This document shows positions 34,368 to 48,100 of a stretch of DNA of 64,000 nucleotides, piece after piece. The stretch lies in the NCBI GenBank assembly GCA_012064385.1, contig QRDG01000531.1, positions 240,011 through 304,010 on the forward strand, given 5' to 3'. The first letter of the stretch is position 1. The number at the start of each line of letters is the position of its first letter. Under the pieces are notes generated by a model. The model was not told the DNA's origin. It was given only the letters and a program-made list of their open reading frames with translations, and made no database searches. The DNA comes from Puccinellia tenuiflora (lineage: Eukaryota; Streptophyta; Magnoliopsida; Poales; Poaceae). The position numbers were made by a program, and so were the translations under genes.

Positions 34368-36417
34368 TAGGTCAACGAAGAAGACCTTAGGATTTTCTGG
34401 GGCAGGCTCGGACTAGCTTCATCCCTGCAAATGAATGGGGGAAGTGGATGAACTCCAAGAATGTAGGTCACCACCATCTCGGAAGTGGTGGTTATTTCGC
34501 GACAGAGCCCAAATGGGAGAAGCAGGATGCTGAGTGGGCAGCTAAGGGCATCCCTAACCCCTACGACAAATTTAAAGACAAGCAGACTAAAAACTTTGTC
34601 AGGGCTCGGTTCACAGAGGACCCAGTTACCAAGGAACTTACGACGGATCCCGAAGTCATGAAGTTCCAAAAGGCTCTGGAGGTAGTAGAATATTCTAGAG
34701 CCACAGATGAGAGCTCCTCCTAGGGATCGACGAAGCCCGTGTGGGACACTCCATTCAACGAGGCGTTCAATAAGGTCAAGGGGCGGGATCTGGAAAATCC
34801 ACCATCAGGTGGCCGTGTGGTCGGCCATGGCAAGGCCCTATGGTGTGATTATTATCACGAGGACAAGGAGACACGAAAGGATAAGAAGAAGCACAAGCAG
34901 GAGGCGGAACTTGCAAAGGTGCCGACTATGGTCAACGATCTAGTGGCAAAGGCGATCGCCGGTCTCCTTCCTACCGTCGTGACCCAGGTAACGGATTGGA
35001 TCGACGGAGGTTGACAAGGGCCGTTTCCAGTGCTCAACATAGGAGGCAACACGGCCAACACCGCGTCGGTGACTTCGTCCGCCAACACCGCGCCGTCACC
35101 TCCACCTGTTCGGGTTAATCCGTCGGTCCACACCACGCCGTCACCTCTTTCGGAGAATTCGCCGGCCGGCACCGCGCCAAGCGACCACTCCGACTCCGTG
35201 TCGCAAACCGTCGGTGGTGTCTCGACAATAGCTGAGCTCGACACCCTCACAGTAATTAACTAAGCGTCATAGGCTCAACACATATTACTTCATCCAATTT
35301 GCCTTTGCCTTGCATCTCTAACAATGGAGAGTTGAAGGATGTTGCGAGGGCTACCATCATTGCGCCCAAAAATCGCATGCACCACAACAGGGCGATACCT
35401 GATGGTTGTTTTAAGGTTTCACTGACTAGGGTGTTGCCGGGCTGTGACGAGGTGGATCCTCCTTATCAACCTGTGGGAGCCGATGAGCATGTGCTCCTCT
35501 GAGAATGCATCCCCTGGGCCATGGCATGGCCAAAAACCCAGATACGTCTAAGCCCGGCAACTCCACAGACAACACCGCAAGTCGGGTTGGGGCAAAACCC
35601 TGTCAAGGCCAGCGCACCAGCACCACCACAACTGAAAAGCCCGTGGCACGAGAAGACGACATCTTCGATGATGCTACATCAATGATGACCACTGCGAAGA
35701 CGGAAGATTCATGGCTCCTCTGATGAACCGTCGACCTACCGTGCTCCGGACGCTCACGAGCCAGCTGGTCAAGCAGATAAATCCGCGTGCATGAAGCGTC
35801 TATTCGATTCTCAAGTGACGCCTCCAGCGGATGACTTTACGCAGAAAGAAGCAACAGTAGCAGCTATCCTGAGTCCCAACACACTAATTAGGACCTATCG
35901 TGAAGCGCTAGCGGCCAGAGGAGGCATCCCTCCGAAGCCTCAGAAGGCACGGAAAAAAATAGAAAGAGCGACTATGCATCCGCCAGCCAGCCGTTGGCTC
36001 CAAAGCCGCAGCAGGGTGCCCATGCCTCCAGCAGCCAGGCGCCGGCTCCGCAGCCGATCCGGTTTAAGGACGGGCTAGGACCCTGCAAAGATGTTATATA
36101 GGAAATGCATATTGCGAGTCGACCGATGGTACCGTCGGATGTGCTCCAACTCATGAGTAGGGATATGAAGATGCTACATGAGCGTGTTCTGACACGAGAG
36201 CTGGAACTTCTTAAAATGAAAGATCAACACACCCGCTTTTCACGGCCAAGGTGCTAGAGGGAATGTTAGCTTTTGCAATGAAGTCCCAGCGGATTTGATG
36301 ATCATGTGATTTGATGACATCTTCAAGATGTTTAACCTGAAGCAGCTCCATCCTCATTTAGTCCGCCTGTTCTGTCTCAGTACGGCCCACCAGGTCTTAA
36401 AAAAAGATCTGGGGTGT

Positions 36418-39400
36418 TGTAGCGCCCCGACCCCAGAACTATACAGTGAAGTGTTGTGCAACCGGTCATGCTACACAATCGAGGGTTACTGGGTTTACCA
36501 ATCCCAGGCCAAAACTCATTGGCAGGTGTGCTCGGAATGGATCATCGGCACACAACACCTCGATCATGCCATAAGCTCGGACATCGCTATCACGTATAGT
36601 AAAGAGACCGAGACTTGTGGAACAACTGGCACATTGCAGACTCTACGACACAAAAGCATATAGCAACTCATATAAGAGAAGATACAAATATTACACAAAA
36701 GGTCACAGACCATCAATTTATCAAGCAGAAGAGAAGTAGTGTTGTCTAACAACAAGATGCAAATATATGGCCTAAGAGGCCTCCACATAAACCAACCCAG
36801 CCAGCTTTGTTCCACGGTCCCAAGCTGCCACCTGGGAACCCCGAACTATTAGTCGACGTCCACGAATAAACCACCTAGCTGCTCGGTGTCGTCCTCCTCT
36901 GAAACAAATTGATAAAGGCAGCAAAGAGAGACTGAGTACGACGTACTCGCAAGTTTAGTAGGGCGATATAGACCCAATGCTGACGGAGGCTCTAAAGCTG
37001 TATAATGTAGCTATTTTGCATAAAGCTAGATTTTCAATTAAAAGATATAAATGACTCAAATGGCAACGTCTACTCAGAATATTTTTCATAAAAGGGGTAA
37101 GAGAGTAACATTTCATCTTCGGTTCTCGTCGAACCTACTTGTAGCCCTAACCACTCATCTCCACCAAAGGCACTCCCTCGAATCCCCCTCGAGGAAATTA
37201 ACCTTTATCACAAGTTGATTATGTAACCTTTAGCTGCCATACCAATTAGGTTAAGTTTCTCTATGATCTTATCGTCTATTCCCAAGTCGTCCATAACCGC
37301 GGACACGGCTTTTCAAAAAGATTTAACCCTGCAGGGGTGTACTAATTTACCCATCGGTACCGTCCGGCTCACCTGATTGGCCCTCTTCCGGGGAAGGCCG
37401 GCGAGTGGGCGCAGTTAGACCTTTACATTGCATGAGGCTTACTCAAGGACGATAAGTGTGCGGAAGGACAGGTTCAGCGCCTCCAACGCCCTGCCCCACG
37501 GCCACATCCTAAACACCACAGTCATCCTCATTCCTTTTCCGCCCACACACTCACGCGCAAATGGAAATAGCAAACTAGAGGACCCTTGACAAGCCCCTCA
37601 CAACTTATTTGGTCAAAGGGGATTCCATATGTCTCCACCTTTGGAAGCACGCTCAGTCTTGGTTCAAGAGGTAAAGAAATCGCACCTAGGGGCAAGAGTG
37701 AGGCAAAACACCATCTCCGATGGCATCTCACCCAAGCCTTCTTAACATTTTAATTAAGCACCCCACATATCAACCATGTCCGAAACATTCCATCAACATC
37801 AACAATTATGGAATTAAACAACGGACATTACTAGCATTTAACTAAGCATGGCTAAGCATAGCTAAGCATATATACCAACCATCATAATTTGTATCCGGCC
37901 AACACATCATGCCTATGGTTCATAGGAAGGGAAGCATGTGATGGCTCAGGGGAGTAACATGCATTCATCGGATACTCTAGGTCTTGATCAAAAGAGACAT
38001 TTGAATCGCATGCAATATTATGGTGGATAAAATAAGTTGATAAAATCATAGGATGCTAGATGCCAAGAAGGTTAGGTTATCTCTTGCCTTGCTGTCGGGG
38101 CATGTAGTACTGCTCGTCGGGGTAGGTAGCGTTAACCTCGACTCCGGAATCTATCGATACCCAAAAATAATGCAAAGAACAAATAAATCACACGAACTCA
38201 AGGTGCAATGCTCAATCACATGATGACATGTCAAATTGATGCAAGGATACCATCATATAAATTTAAAGCAATTTTAAATGGAGAGCAAAATAATTAGAGC
38301 AATTATTTGGAAGCAACCCCATATTTATCTTAGTGACCACATTACTTATAATTTAGTACATATTTAGAGAAGTGGCTCAAATATGCATGATCATGACATG
38401 AAAGGGTAGGGTTTGTTCTTCGGATCATTTTGGTACCTCATTTGTAATTTTCGGAGCACCGATGAATAAATAGCGAATTAAATAATTAATTGAATTTTAT
38501 TCTTTTAATCAAGTTAGGAATAACATCCAATAAATATTTGTGATCATGATGTAATATTAGCATGGTTTGATTTCATTTGAAGTTTTGATCACATTGATAT
38601 CTTATTCATAAATTTTGGATCAATATTTAATAAGTTATGAATTTCCCAAATTAGTTTCTACTTATACCATTTTAGGAATTCCTAAATAAATAGCAAGAAT
38701 ATAAATTCAAACTACAAATGCAATTATTCTCTCTTGTAGAGTTTAATTTTCTGAACAATTAGATATTTAATTTGTCGCATTTGGATCACAACTCAAATAG
38801 TTATCAATATTTTAAAATTGTTCCAAATTCAAAAAGGGAAAACAATTTTTCCCTGGCAGGCCGGCCTTGTGCCGGCCAGGCCAGGCTGCAGGCCGGGAAT
38901 TGGCCCGAAGCCACCGGCCTTTGGCCGACCCAGGCTGGGCGCGCGACGCCGGGCTGGTGCCATAAGCGGCCGGCCTCTGGCCGGCCCAGGCCGAGCAGTG
39001 AGGTCGGGTACCTACCCAAGCCGTCCGGCCTTCGGCCGGCCCAGCTGGGTCCGAGGCCGGGCGCGCGGTGACGGCGATGCCGGCGGCGACCGGAGTGGTC
39101 AACGGTGGCGAGGAGGGAAAAGAGGGACGCGGGAGAGGGCCAGATGGAGCGCGGCTCACCCTGATTGCTCGTGGTTGGTCGGCGACGGCGCGGAGGGATG
39201 GGAAACAACGGCCGCGTGCTCGACAGCACCCGGGCCGACGTAGAGGAAGAGGGGACGCCGGTGTTGATTCGGGCGTTCCTGGGCCGATTCCTCGCGGGGA
39301 GTAAGGGGAAGATGCGGTGAACCTTTCCGTCCGCTTGGATCTGCACGGGACAGCTCCAATCGGCGGCATTGAGCTCGGCAAGCACAGCGGCTATGGCGGG

Positions 39401-40262
39401 AGCTCGGTGGGGAAAGAGATCGAGACGAGGGGGAGCCGAGAGGAGGAATGGACAGGGGAGCAGGTGGAGAAGCGAGTGGGGCGTCCACCACGGCCATGGG
39501 GGCAAGCGTGCAAGGAGGGCACGCCGGCATGGGCGGGCACGACATGGCGCCAGTGCCCCCGGTCAGCAATGTGGAGGAGGAAGGAAAGAACGTTCGCAAA
39601 AACCCCCCTGGCTCCAGAAACTTCAATTGCAAAGAGGTCCAGAGACAGGTTTAGGGATTTAAAAAGGGCATTTAAACATTTTTTTTAAAACCTGGGAAAA
39701 ATCACAGAGGCTCCCCATAACATTTGGCACCTCCACAAAAATTGGGGTGGCCAAATAAAATGTTTTGAAACACAAATGTTCACAGAGTTTAAATAAGGCA
39801 AATTTTAATAATTTCCAAATGGCAATTATTTAGGGCACTCAAACATTTCCAAAAATAGTGAAAATATTCATGGAGGCTCTACCCATAACAGTTAAGCTCC
39901 CCATGATTTTAGTTTGAATTTTTGGAATGTTTAATTTGGTTTCAAAAATAGAAATTGAATTAAGCCAATTTGAGAGCTCATATTCATTTCTTATTTGACA
40001 ATTATTTGGAAATTGAGAGTTGGTGATAAAATGCAAACTTGGAACTTCCTAAACAATTTGGAAGTCCAAGAATGATTTGGTTGACAAGTTGAGCAATTGT
40101 ATTTGGTTTGGATGCTTGGGAAGTTTGCCTCCCCATTTTAGATGTGTTTGCATATGTTGATGGTGAGAAGTAGCAAGTTTCACATGCATGCCATGATGCA
40201 AACAAGAAAGAAAAAGTGGAAAAAATTTAGGTATTTTTCATTACCAAATTGGGGCTATTACA
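36418..40262 (-). repeat. Family-A 3' LTR, copy 5 (3,845 bp)
   Basis: From TGTAGCGCCCCGACCCC to GGGGCTATTACA on the plus strand. It contains the longest GGCCGG-rich block among the copies (38855-39065) and a GC-rich core to 39660. The 233-residue minus ORF at 38804-39505 in that core is Pro/Ser/Arg-rich and not conserved enough between copies to call a gene. Confidence 0.92.
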
Positions 40263-40278
40263 ATTCTACCCCCCTTAC
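40263..40278 (-). other. Polypurine tract
   Basis: The minus strand reads TGTAAGGGGGGTAGAAT-like sequence directly before the 3' LTR. The same tract is at 26083-26098 in the non-autonomous element. Confidence 0.75.
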
Positions 40279-40298
40279 AGGAATCTTGTCCCGAGATT

Positions 40299-43200
40299 CT
40301 AGGCTTGAGTGAAGAAGGCGGGGTATTCCTGACGAAGGCTAGTTTCTCGCTCCCAAGTGGCTTCTTCCTCGGAATGGTTAGACCATTGGATTTTGAGGAA
40401 CTTGATGGTCTTGTTGTGGGTTTTCCTCTCCGCTTCATCCAAGATGCGGATAGGATGCTCGCGATAGGTCAAATCCTCTTGAATGTCCAATGCCTCATGA
40501 TCAACCCCACGGATTGGATCCTTGAAGCAACGACGGAGTTGGGAGACATGGAACACATCATGCACATCCGGGAAGTTGGAGGGTAGCTCAAGTTGATAGG
40601 AGAGATCTCCTCACTTGGCTAGGACGGTGAAAGGGCCAACATAGCGAGGTGCCAATTTGCCCTTGATCCCGAAGCGACGAACGCCTCAAAGAGGAGAAAC
40701 TCAAAGATAGGCTTTGTCACCGATTTCATAGTGAACCTCTTGGTGGTTATTGTCATAATAGCTTTTCTGCCGGGATTGAGCAGCCTTGAGATTATCTCGA
40801 ATGACACGGACCTTCTCTTCGGCTTCATTGATCACATCCGGACCAAAGAGTGGCCTCTCTCCGGTTTCAGACCAATTTAGGGGAGTTCGGCATTTTCTCC
40901 CATATAGAACCTCAAAGGGAGCCATTTGTAAACTGGCTTGGTAGATATTGTTGTAGGAGAACTCGGCGAGAGGGAGGTACTTTTCCCAAACCTTGCCGAA
41001 GGAGATAACACAAGCCCGAAGCATGTCCTCAAGAACTTGGTTCACCCTTTCAGTTTGACCGTCGGTTTGAGGATGATATGCGGTGCTGAAGTTGAGACGG
41101 GTTCCAAGAGCCGTTTGGAAACTTTGCCAAAATTTGGACACAAATAAGCTTCCACGATCGGAGATGATCCGCAAAGGAACCCCGTGCAAAGGAACAATCC
41201 GGGCCATATACAAGTCAGCAAGTTGGCTTGCTCGGATATCGTCACGGACCGGAAGGAAGTGGGCAACCTTTGATAAACGGTCGATGATGACCCAAATGGC
41301 ATCGTTGCCCTTTTGTGACTTTGGAAAGCCGGTGATGAAATCCATACCAACTTCATCCCATTTCCACTCGGGAACGGCTATGGGGCGAAGGGTACCAGCT
41401 GGCCTTTGATGTTCAGCCTTCAGTCGGCGATAAACGTCGCATTCAGCAACATATTTGGCAATTTCCCGCTTCATGCGAGTCCACCAGAATTTGGGGCGAA
41501 GTTCTTGGTACATTTTGGTGCTACCGGGGTGGATGGATATGGGAGATTCATGTGCTTCTTGGAGTATCAACCCCTTGGTATTTCCCGTCTTGGGCACCAC
41601 AAGACGGTCCCCAAAATAGACAACACCGGAAGCATCAACGGAGAAACACTTGGCCTTCCCACTTGCAATATTCTTCTTGATCTTGCGGCTGCCAGCATCA
41701 TGTTGCTGGGCGGCCTTGATTTCATCCTGAAGAGTGGATTTGATCTCGAGGTTAGCTAGATAACCGGAGGGAACAATCTCCAGATTCAACCTAGCAAATT
41801 CCTCGTGGAGAGCCGGTTGTGCCTTTTCCACCATCATGGTGTTGCAATAGGCCTTGCGACACAAAGCATCGGCCACGACATTGGCCTTGCCGGGCTGATA
41901 GTTAAGGGTCACATCATAGTCTTTTATTAATTCCAACCATCTTCTTTGCCTCAAGTTCAGATCTGGCTGGGTGAAGAGATATTTTAGACTTTGATGGTCG
42001 GAGTAGATCTCGCAATGGTTGCCCAATAGGTAGGGCCTCCATTGCTTCAGAGCATGTACCATGGCGGCAAGCTCCAAATCATGAGTTGGATAATTTTGCT
42101 CATGTGGCTTGAGTTTACGGGAAGCATAAGCGACAACATGGCCCTCTTGCATCAACACACAGCCCAAGCCTTGGAGTGAGGCATCACAATAGACGACAAA
42201 GTCCTTGTTTGTGTCGGGAAGGACAAGCACCGGAGTGGTGGTGAGCTTGACCTTGAGAGTTTGGAAACTTTCTTCAGCCTTGTCTAACCACACAAATTGT
42301 TTATTCTTCTTGAGGAGGTCAGTCAATGCCTTGGCTATTTTGCAAAAGCCCTCGATGAATCGGCAGTAATAACCCGCCAATCCAAGGAAGCTTTGGATAT
42401 ATTTGGCGGACTTGGGGGTTGGCCAATCCAGGATTGCCTGAATTTTGTCTGGTATCACCGCTACTCCGGCAGCTGACACCACATGACCGAGGAAAATGAG
42501 CTCCTTTAGCCAAAACTCACACTTGGAGAACTTGGCATAGAGGCGGTGATCACGGAGCTTGGTCAATACTAGTCGAACATGCTCAGCATGCTCTTCTTTG
42601 GTTTTGGAATAGACAAGGATGTCATTGATGTAAATAATGACAAACTTGTCGAGGTACTCGTGGAAGATGGAGTTCATCAGCCTCACGAATGTAGCCGGAG
42701 CATTTGTGACGCCGAAGGACATGACGGTGTACTCATATAACCCATAGCGGGTAGTGAAAGCCTGTCTTCGGAATATCCTCCTTTTGGATTTTAATCTGAT
42801 GGTAGCCTGACCTCAGATCCATCTTGGAGAATACTGTTGCACCAGCTAGCTGATCGAACAAATCAGTTATTCGACGAATGGGGTACTTTTTCTTGATGGT
42901 CACCGCATTCAGGGGGCGGTAATCAACAACCAGACGAGGAACATTTGTATCCCTCTTCTTGACAAAGATGACTGGGCAGCCCCAAGGCGAGCTACTCGGA
43001 CGGATGAATTCTTTTTCTAGCAGCTCGTCAAGTTGCTTCTTCAATTCAGTTAGCTCTTCCGTTGGCATACGGTAGGGCCTCTTGGAAATTGGGTCGGTTC
43101 CCGGAACCAACTCAATCACAAACTCCACGCTGTGATCAGGTGGCATGCCGGGCAATTCCTCCGGAAAAACATCTGGGAAATCACACACCACATCCACTTC

Positions 43201-44718
43201 ATGCATTTCAGGCGGTGTGGTTCCTTCTAGAAAACATAGGCTTATCTCCGGTGAAAGAGGAGTGGCAGCGGATGGAGTTGCGGACGAAGGTGACCAATAA
43301 CTCACCAGTCCGACGGTTGGGTGGATCACGGTGACAGATTTGGAAGCACAGTCTAGGTTGGCCTGATATTTGACTAGCCAATCCACACCCAGTATTACAT
43401 CTAGCCCATCTGACTTCAGTGCTATCAGTTGGAACAGAAAGGACCAGTAGCCTATGGTAGTCTGAACCTCGGAACTAACCCACTTGGTTTGCCAACGAGA
43501 CCCTGGTGTTTTAACCACTAGCGGGGAGTCCATGTTCTCAAACGGTATTTGATGGTTGTGTGCAAATGATATGGATATGAATGAATGCGATGCTCCAGAA
43601 TCAAACAAGACTGAAGCTGGGTAATCATTGATTCGAAGCGTACCCATGAGAACTCCGGGGTCCTCCTCAATGCCTTCAGTCGAGACGTGGTTTAGGCGGC
43701 CACGGCTGACGGTGGTAGCCTTGGCTGCTGGGGTAGAGGGTGCTGGTGCAGGTGCTGAGGTAGCCGGTGCCTTCTGGGGACACTCCCTGGAGTAGTGCCC
43801 CGGCTGGCCACAAGCGAAGCAAGTGAGCCCCGGTGGTGCAGGCAGCCGAGGTCGAAAACCGCCTCCAGCAGCACCCAAGGTCGAAGTAGCTGGGCGAGGC
43901 GGAGGTGGTAAGTACCCGATGGGCTTCGGCGCGGAAGGAGCGCGTGGCACAGCGCTGAAAGGCACGAAGTCCCTGCGCTTCTTGCCCTCAGAGGAGGAGG
44001 AGCTCTGGTTGTCAGTGGAAGCTGATCTCTTGGAGGCCTCCAGCTCCTTCCTACCCTGCTCCATAGTGAGAGCCTGGTTGTAGAGCTCCTAGTAGGAGGT
44101 GAACTTGAAGGGTAGGAGATCGTATCGGAGACGAGGTGCGAGCCCCTTGCGGAAGAGGTATTGCTTGTCCTCATCATTCGTCACGTCCCGCGGGGCGTAA
44201 CGGGAGAAGTGGTGGAACTCCCGCCCATAGGCTTGGACATCCATGCGTCCCTGGGTTAAGTCCAGGAACTCCCTCCTCTTGAGGTCCATGACGGGCTTGG
44301 GGATGTACGCCGCACGGAAAGCGGCGCGGAAATCCTCCCAAGTGAAGACATGGCCCGCGGCAAACATTGCCATGTGGCTCTCCCACCAGGAGCCGGCGGC
44401 TCCATTCAGTAGGTAGGTGGCGAAGTTGACTTGTTCCGCCACCGGAACGTGAAGAGCGGCAAACTTGCGCTCTAGAGCCTGAAGCCAATCATCCGCATCA
44501 AGCGGCTCCTTAGCTTCAGAGAAGGTGGGAGGTTGGGAGCGCAAGAACTCCGTGAGAGTGTTGCAGTCCGTGTTCCTCCTGGCCCCTTGCTGCACCAGCT
44601 GCTCGAGCAGACGCTCATTTCGCAGCCGGTTTTGCTCAATAGCCATCAGGACCTCCGCCATTGAGGGTGGCGGCGGTGCATCAGGATTGCTTGATTCCCC
44701 ACGACGGGTAGGAGCCAT
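40299..44718 (-). pseudogene. Chromovirus gag-pol polyprotein, broken
   Basis: Start MAPTRRGESS at 44718 (an upstream in-frame ATG at 44814 is less likely). Order: gag core (WWESHMAMFAAGHVFTWEDF, FLDLTQGRMDVQAY) at about 44430-44090; CCHC knuckle CFACGQPGHYSREC at 43821-43780; protease LFDSGASHSF near 43600; reverse transcriptase 43000-42450; RNase H 42200-41850 with its acidic residues; integrase zinc-binding and DDE core (GMDFI, ISDRGS, QTERVNQ) 41500-40900; a chromodomain-like end (40470-40310). Breaks: TAG at 44089-44091 inside gag, a one-base frameshift near 42760 in RT, and three TGA codons between 40707 and 40590. The RT catalytic motif reads YIND instead of the usual (Y/F)xDD, and the integrase zinc finger lacks one cysteine (CDVYRR). 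A chromodomain steers integration to marked chromatin in this group. Confidence 0.93.
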
Positions 44719-44814
44719 TCTGAAGAATTGGAACAATGACGTAGTTAGTAGACACCCTCGACAGATAGGATAGATCATTAGGGTGCTTCCAGATTTAGAT
44801 ATTGAAGATGGCAA

Positions 44815-45099
44815 ACACTAAGACAGATTTAGGCAACCACGGTGACATCATGTCATCGCGGCGATAACAAACGGATACAACGGACTCGAGACGACTCTAG
44901 ATGATAGAAACCCAACCCCGAGAACCTAAACAACGACACCAAACATAAAACAAATAGAGGTAAGAATCAGAGTAGAGCGAGTTGGATGAGGAGTAAAAAG
45001 GAATCCTAAGAAGGTTTTCACAACTCATTTTTAGGTTAGAAATAATTTTCAACTAGAATCGACATCGACCAATAGAAAGGGTTTCCTACAGGCAGTCCG
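44815..45099 (-). other. Leader between primer site and gag
   Basis: This non-coding 5' leader has its LTR-proximal 200 bases aligning with 480-680 and 28550-28755 of the non-autonomous elements ('aaggttttcacaactcattt', 'gggtttcctacagg'). It probably holds the shared packaging and priming signals. Confidence 0.6.
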
Positions 45100-45114
45100 G
45101 CTCTGATACCAACT
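45100..45114 (-). other. Primer-binding site of the chromovirus
   Basis: The minus strand reads AGTTGGTATCAGAGC next to the 5' LTR, the tRNA-iMet type and the same as in the non-autonomous copies. Confidence 0.85.
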
Positions 45115-48100
45115 TGTAGCGCCCCGACCCGAGAACTATACAGTGAAGCGTTGTGCAACCGGTCATGCTACACAATCGAGGGTTACTGGGTTTACCAATA
45201 CCAGGCCAAAACTCATTGGCAGGTGTGCTCGGAATGGATCATCAGCACACAACACCTCGATCATGCCATAAGCTCAGACATCGCTATCACGTATAGTAAA
45301 GAGACTGAGACTTGTGGAACAACTGGCACATTGCAGAATCTACAACACAAAAGCATATAGCAACACATATAAGAGAAGATACAAATATTACACAAAAGGT
45401 CACAGACCATCAATTTATCAAGCGGAAGCGAAGTAGTGTTGTCTAACAACAAGATGCAAATATATGGCCTAAGAGGCCTCCACATAAACCAACCCAGCCA
45501 GCTTGTCCACGGTCCCAAGCTGCCACCTCGGAACCCCGAACTATTAGTCCACGTCCACGAAGAAACCACCTAGCTGCTCGGTGTCGTCCTCCTCTGAAAC
45601 AAATTGATAAAGGCAGCAAAGAGAGACTGAGTATGACGTACTCGCAAGTTTAGTAGGGCGATATAGACCCAATGCTGACGGAGGCTCTAAAGCTGTATAA
45701 TGTAGCTATTTTGCATAAAGCTAGATTTTCAATTAAAAGATATAAATGACTCAAATGGCAACGTCTACTCAGAATATTTTTCATAAAAGGGGTAAGAGAG
45801 TAACATTTCATCTTCGGTTCTCGTCGAACCTACTTGTAGCCATAACCACTCATCTCCACCAAAGGCACTCCCTCGAATCCCCCTCGAGGAAATGAACCTT
45901 TATCACAAGTTGATTATGTAACCTTTAGCTGCCATATCAATTAGGTTAAGTTTCTCTATGATCTTATCGTCTATTCCCAAGTCGTCCATAACCGCGGACA
46001 TGCCTTTTCGAAAAGATTTAACCCTGCAGGGGTGTACTAATTTACCGATCGGTACCGTCCGGCTCACCTGATTGGCCCTCTTCCGGGGAAGGCCGGCGAG
46101 TGGGCGCGGTTAGACCTTTACATTGCATGAGGCTTACTCAAGGACCATAAGTGTGCGGAAGGACAGGTTCAGCGCCTCCAACGCCCTGCCCCACGGCCAC
46201 ATCCTAAACACCACAGTCATGCTCGTTCCTTTTCCGCCCACACACTCACGCGCAAATGGAAATAGCAAACTAGAGGACCCTTGACAAGCCCCTCACAACT
46301 TATTCGGTCAAAGGGGATTCCATATGTCCCCACCTTTGGAAGCACGCTCAGTCTTGGTTCAAGAGGTAAAGAAATCGCACCTAGGGGCAAGAGTGAGGCA
46401 AAACACCATTTCCGATGGCATCTCACCCAAGCCTTCTTAGCATTTTAATTCAGCACCCCACATATCAACCATGTCCGAAACATTCCATCAACATCAATAA
46501 TTATGGAATTAAACAACGGACATTACTAGCATTTAACTAAGCATGGCTAAGCATAGCTAAGCATATATACCAACCATCATAATTTGTATCCGGCCAACAC
46601 ATCATGCCTATGGTTCATAGGAAGGGAAGCATGTGATGGCTCAGGGGAGTAACATGCATTCATAGGATACTCTAGGTCTTGATCAAAAGAGACATTTGAA
46701 TCGCATGCAATATTATGGTGGATAAAATAAGTTGATAAAATCATAGGATGCTAGATGCCAAGAAGGTTAGGTTATCTCTTGCCTTGCTGTCGGGGCATGT
46801 AGTACTGCTCGTCGGGGTAGGTAGCGTTAACCTCGACTCCGGAATCTATCGATACCCAAAAATAATGCAAAGAACAAATAAATCACACGAACTCAAGGTG
46901 CAATGCTCAATCACATGATGACATGTCAAATTGATGCAAGGATACCATCATATAAATTTAAAGCAATTTTAAATGGAGATCCAAATAATTAGAGCAATTA
47001 TTTGGAAGCAACCCCATATTTATCTTAGTGACCACATTACTTATAATTTAGTACATATTTAGAGAAGTGGCTCAAATATGCATGATCATGACATGAAAGG
47101 GTAGGGTTTGTTCTTCGGATCATTTTGGTACCTCATTTGTAATTTTCGGAGCACCGATGAATAAATAGCGAATTAAATAATTAATTGAATTTTATTTAGC
47201 ATGGTTTGATTTCATTTGAAGTTTTGATCACATTGATATCTTATTCATAATTTTTGGATCAATATTTAATAAGTTATGAATTTCCCAAATTAGGTTCTAC
47301 TTATACCATTTTAGGAATTCCCTCATAAATAGCAAGAATATAAATTCAAACTACAAATGCAATTATTCTCTCTTGTAGAGTTTAATTTTCTGAACAATTA
47401 GATATTTAATTTGTCGCATTTGGATCACAACTCAAATAGTTATCAATATTTTAAAATTGTTCCAAATTCAAAAAGGGAAAACAATTTTTCCCTGGCAGGC
47501 CGGCCTTGTGCCGACCAGGCCGGGCTGCAGGCCGGGCGCGCGGTGACGGCGATGCCGGCGGCGACCGGAGTGGTCAACGGCGGCGAGGAGGGAAAAGAGG
47601 GACGCGGGAGAGGGCCAGATGGAGCGCGGCTCACCCTGATTGCTCGTGGTTGGTCGGCGACGGCGCGGAGGGGCGGGAAACGACGGCCGCGTGCTCAACA
47701 GCACCCGGGCCGACGCGGAGGAAGAGGGGACGCCGGCGTTGATTTGGGCGTTCCCGGGCCGATTCCTGGCGCGGGGAGTAAGGGGAAGATGCGGTGAACC
47801 TTTCTGTATGCTTCGATCTGCACGGGACAGCTCCAATCGGTGGCGTTGAGCTCGGCAAGCACAGCAGCTATGGCGGGAGCTCGGTGGGGAAAGAGATCGA
47901 GACGAGGGGAAGCCGAGAGGAGGAATGGACAGGGGAGCAGGTGGAGAAGCGAGTGGGGCGTCCACCACGGCCATGGGGGAAAGCGTGCAAGGAGGGCACG
48001 CCGGCATGGGCGGGCACGGCATGGAGCCAGTGCCCCCGGTCGCCACTGTGGAGGAGGAAGGAAAGAACGTTCGCAAAACCCCCTGGCTCCAGAAACTTCA

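Larger units (their letters stand above)
33070..36417 (+). pseudogene. CACTA accessory protein (ORF2-like), N-terminal and middle part
   Basis: The first exon (33070-33637) encodes an acidic Gly/Asp/Thr-rich start, then a basic stretch and KLIEDDKSVEEIWNKEQ. It resumes after the TRIM (34373 on) with NEEDLRIFWGRLG and KDAEWAAKGIPNP-type sequence (here EKQDAEWAAKGIPNPYDKFK), a pattern I know from En/Spm-class ORFs in grasses. In-frame TAG at 34721-34723 and TGA near 35012 break the frame. A Pro/Thr-rich linker follows to 35262. A probable intron (35252-35298) precedes GELKDVARATIIAPKNRMHH (35325 on). Further stops occur after 35720. The last part (36310-36400) encodes FKMFNLKQLHPHLVRLFCLS and is cut at 36417 by the retrotransposon. 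Its role in transposition is unknown. Confidence 0.7.

Noticed and set aside
38804..39505. A 233-residue minus-strand ORF (and similar ones at 19665-20222, 47468-48076, 31081-31443)
   Set aside because: They lie in the GC-rich core of family-A LTRs, overlap other ORFs on both strands, are Pro/Arg/Ser-rich, and do not keep frame between LTR copies.
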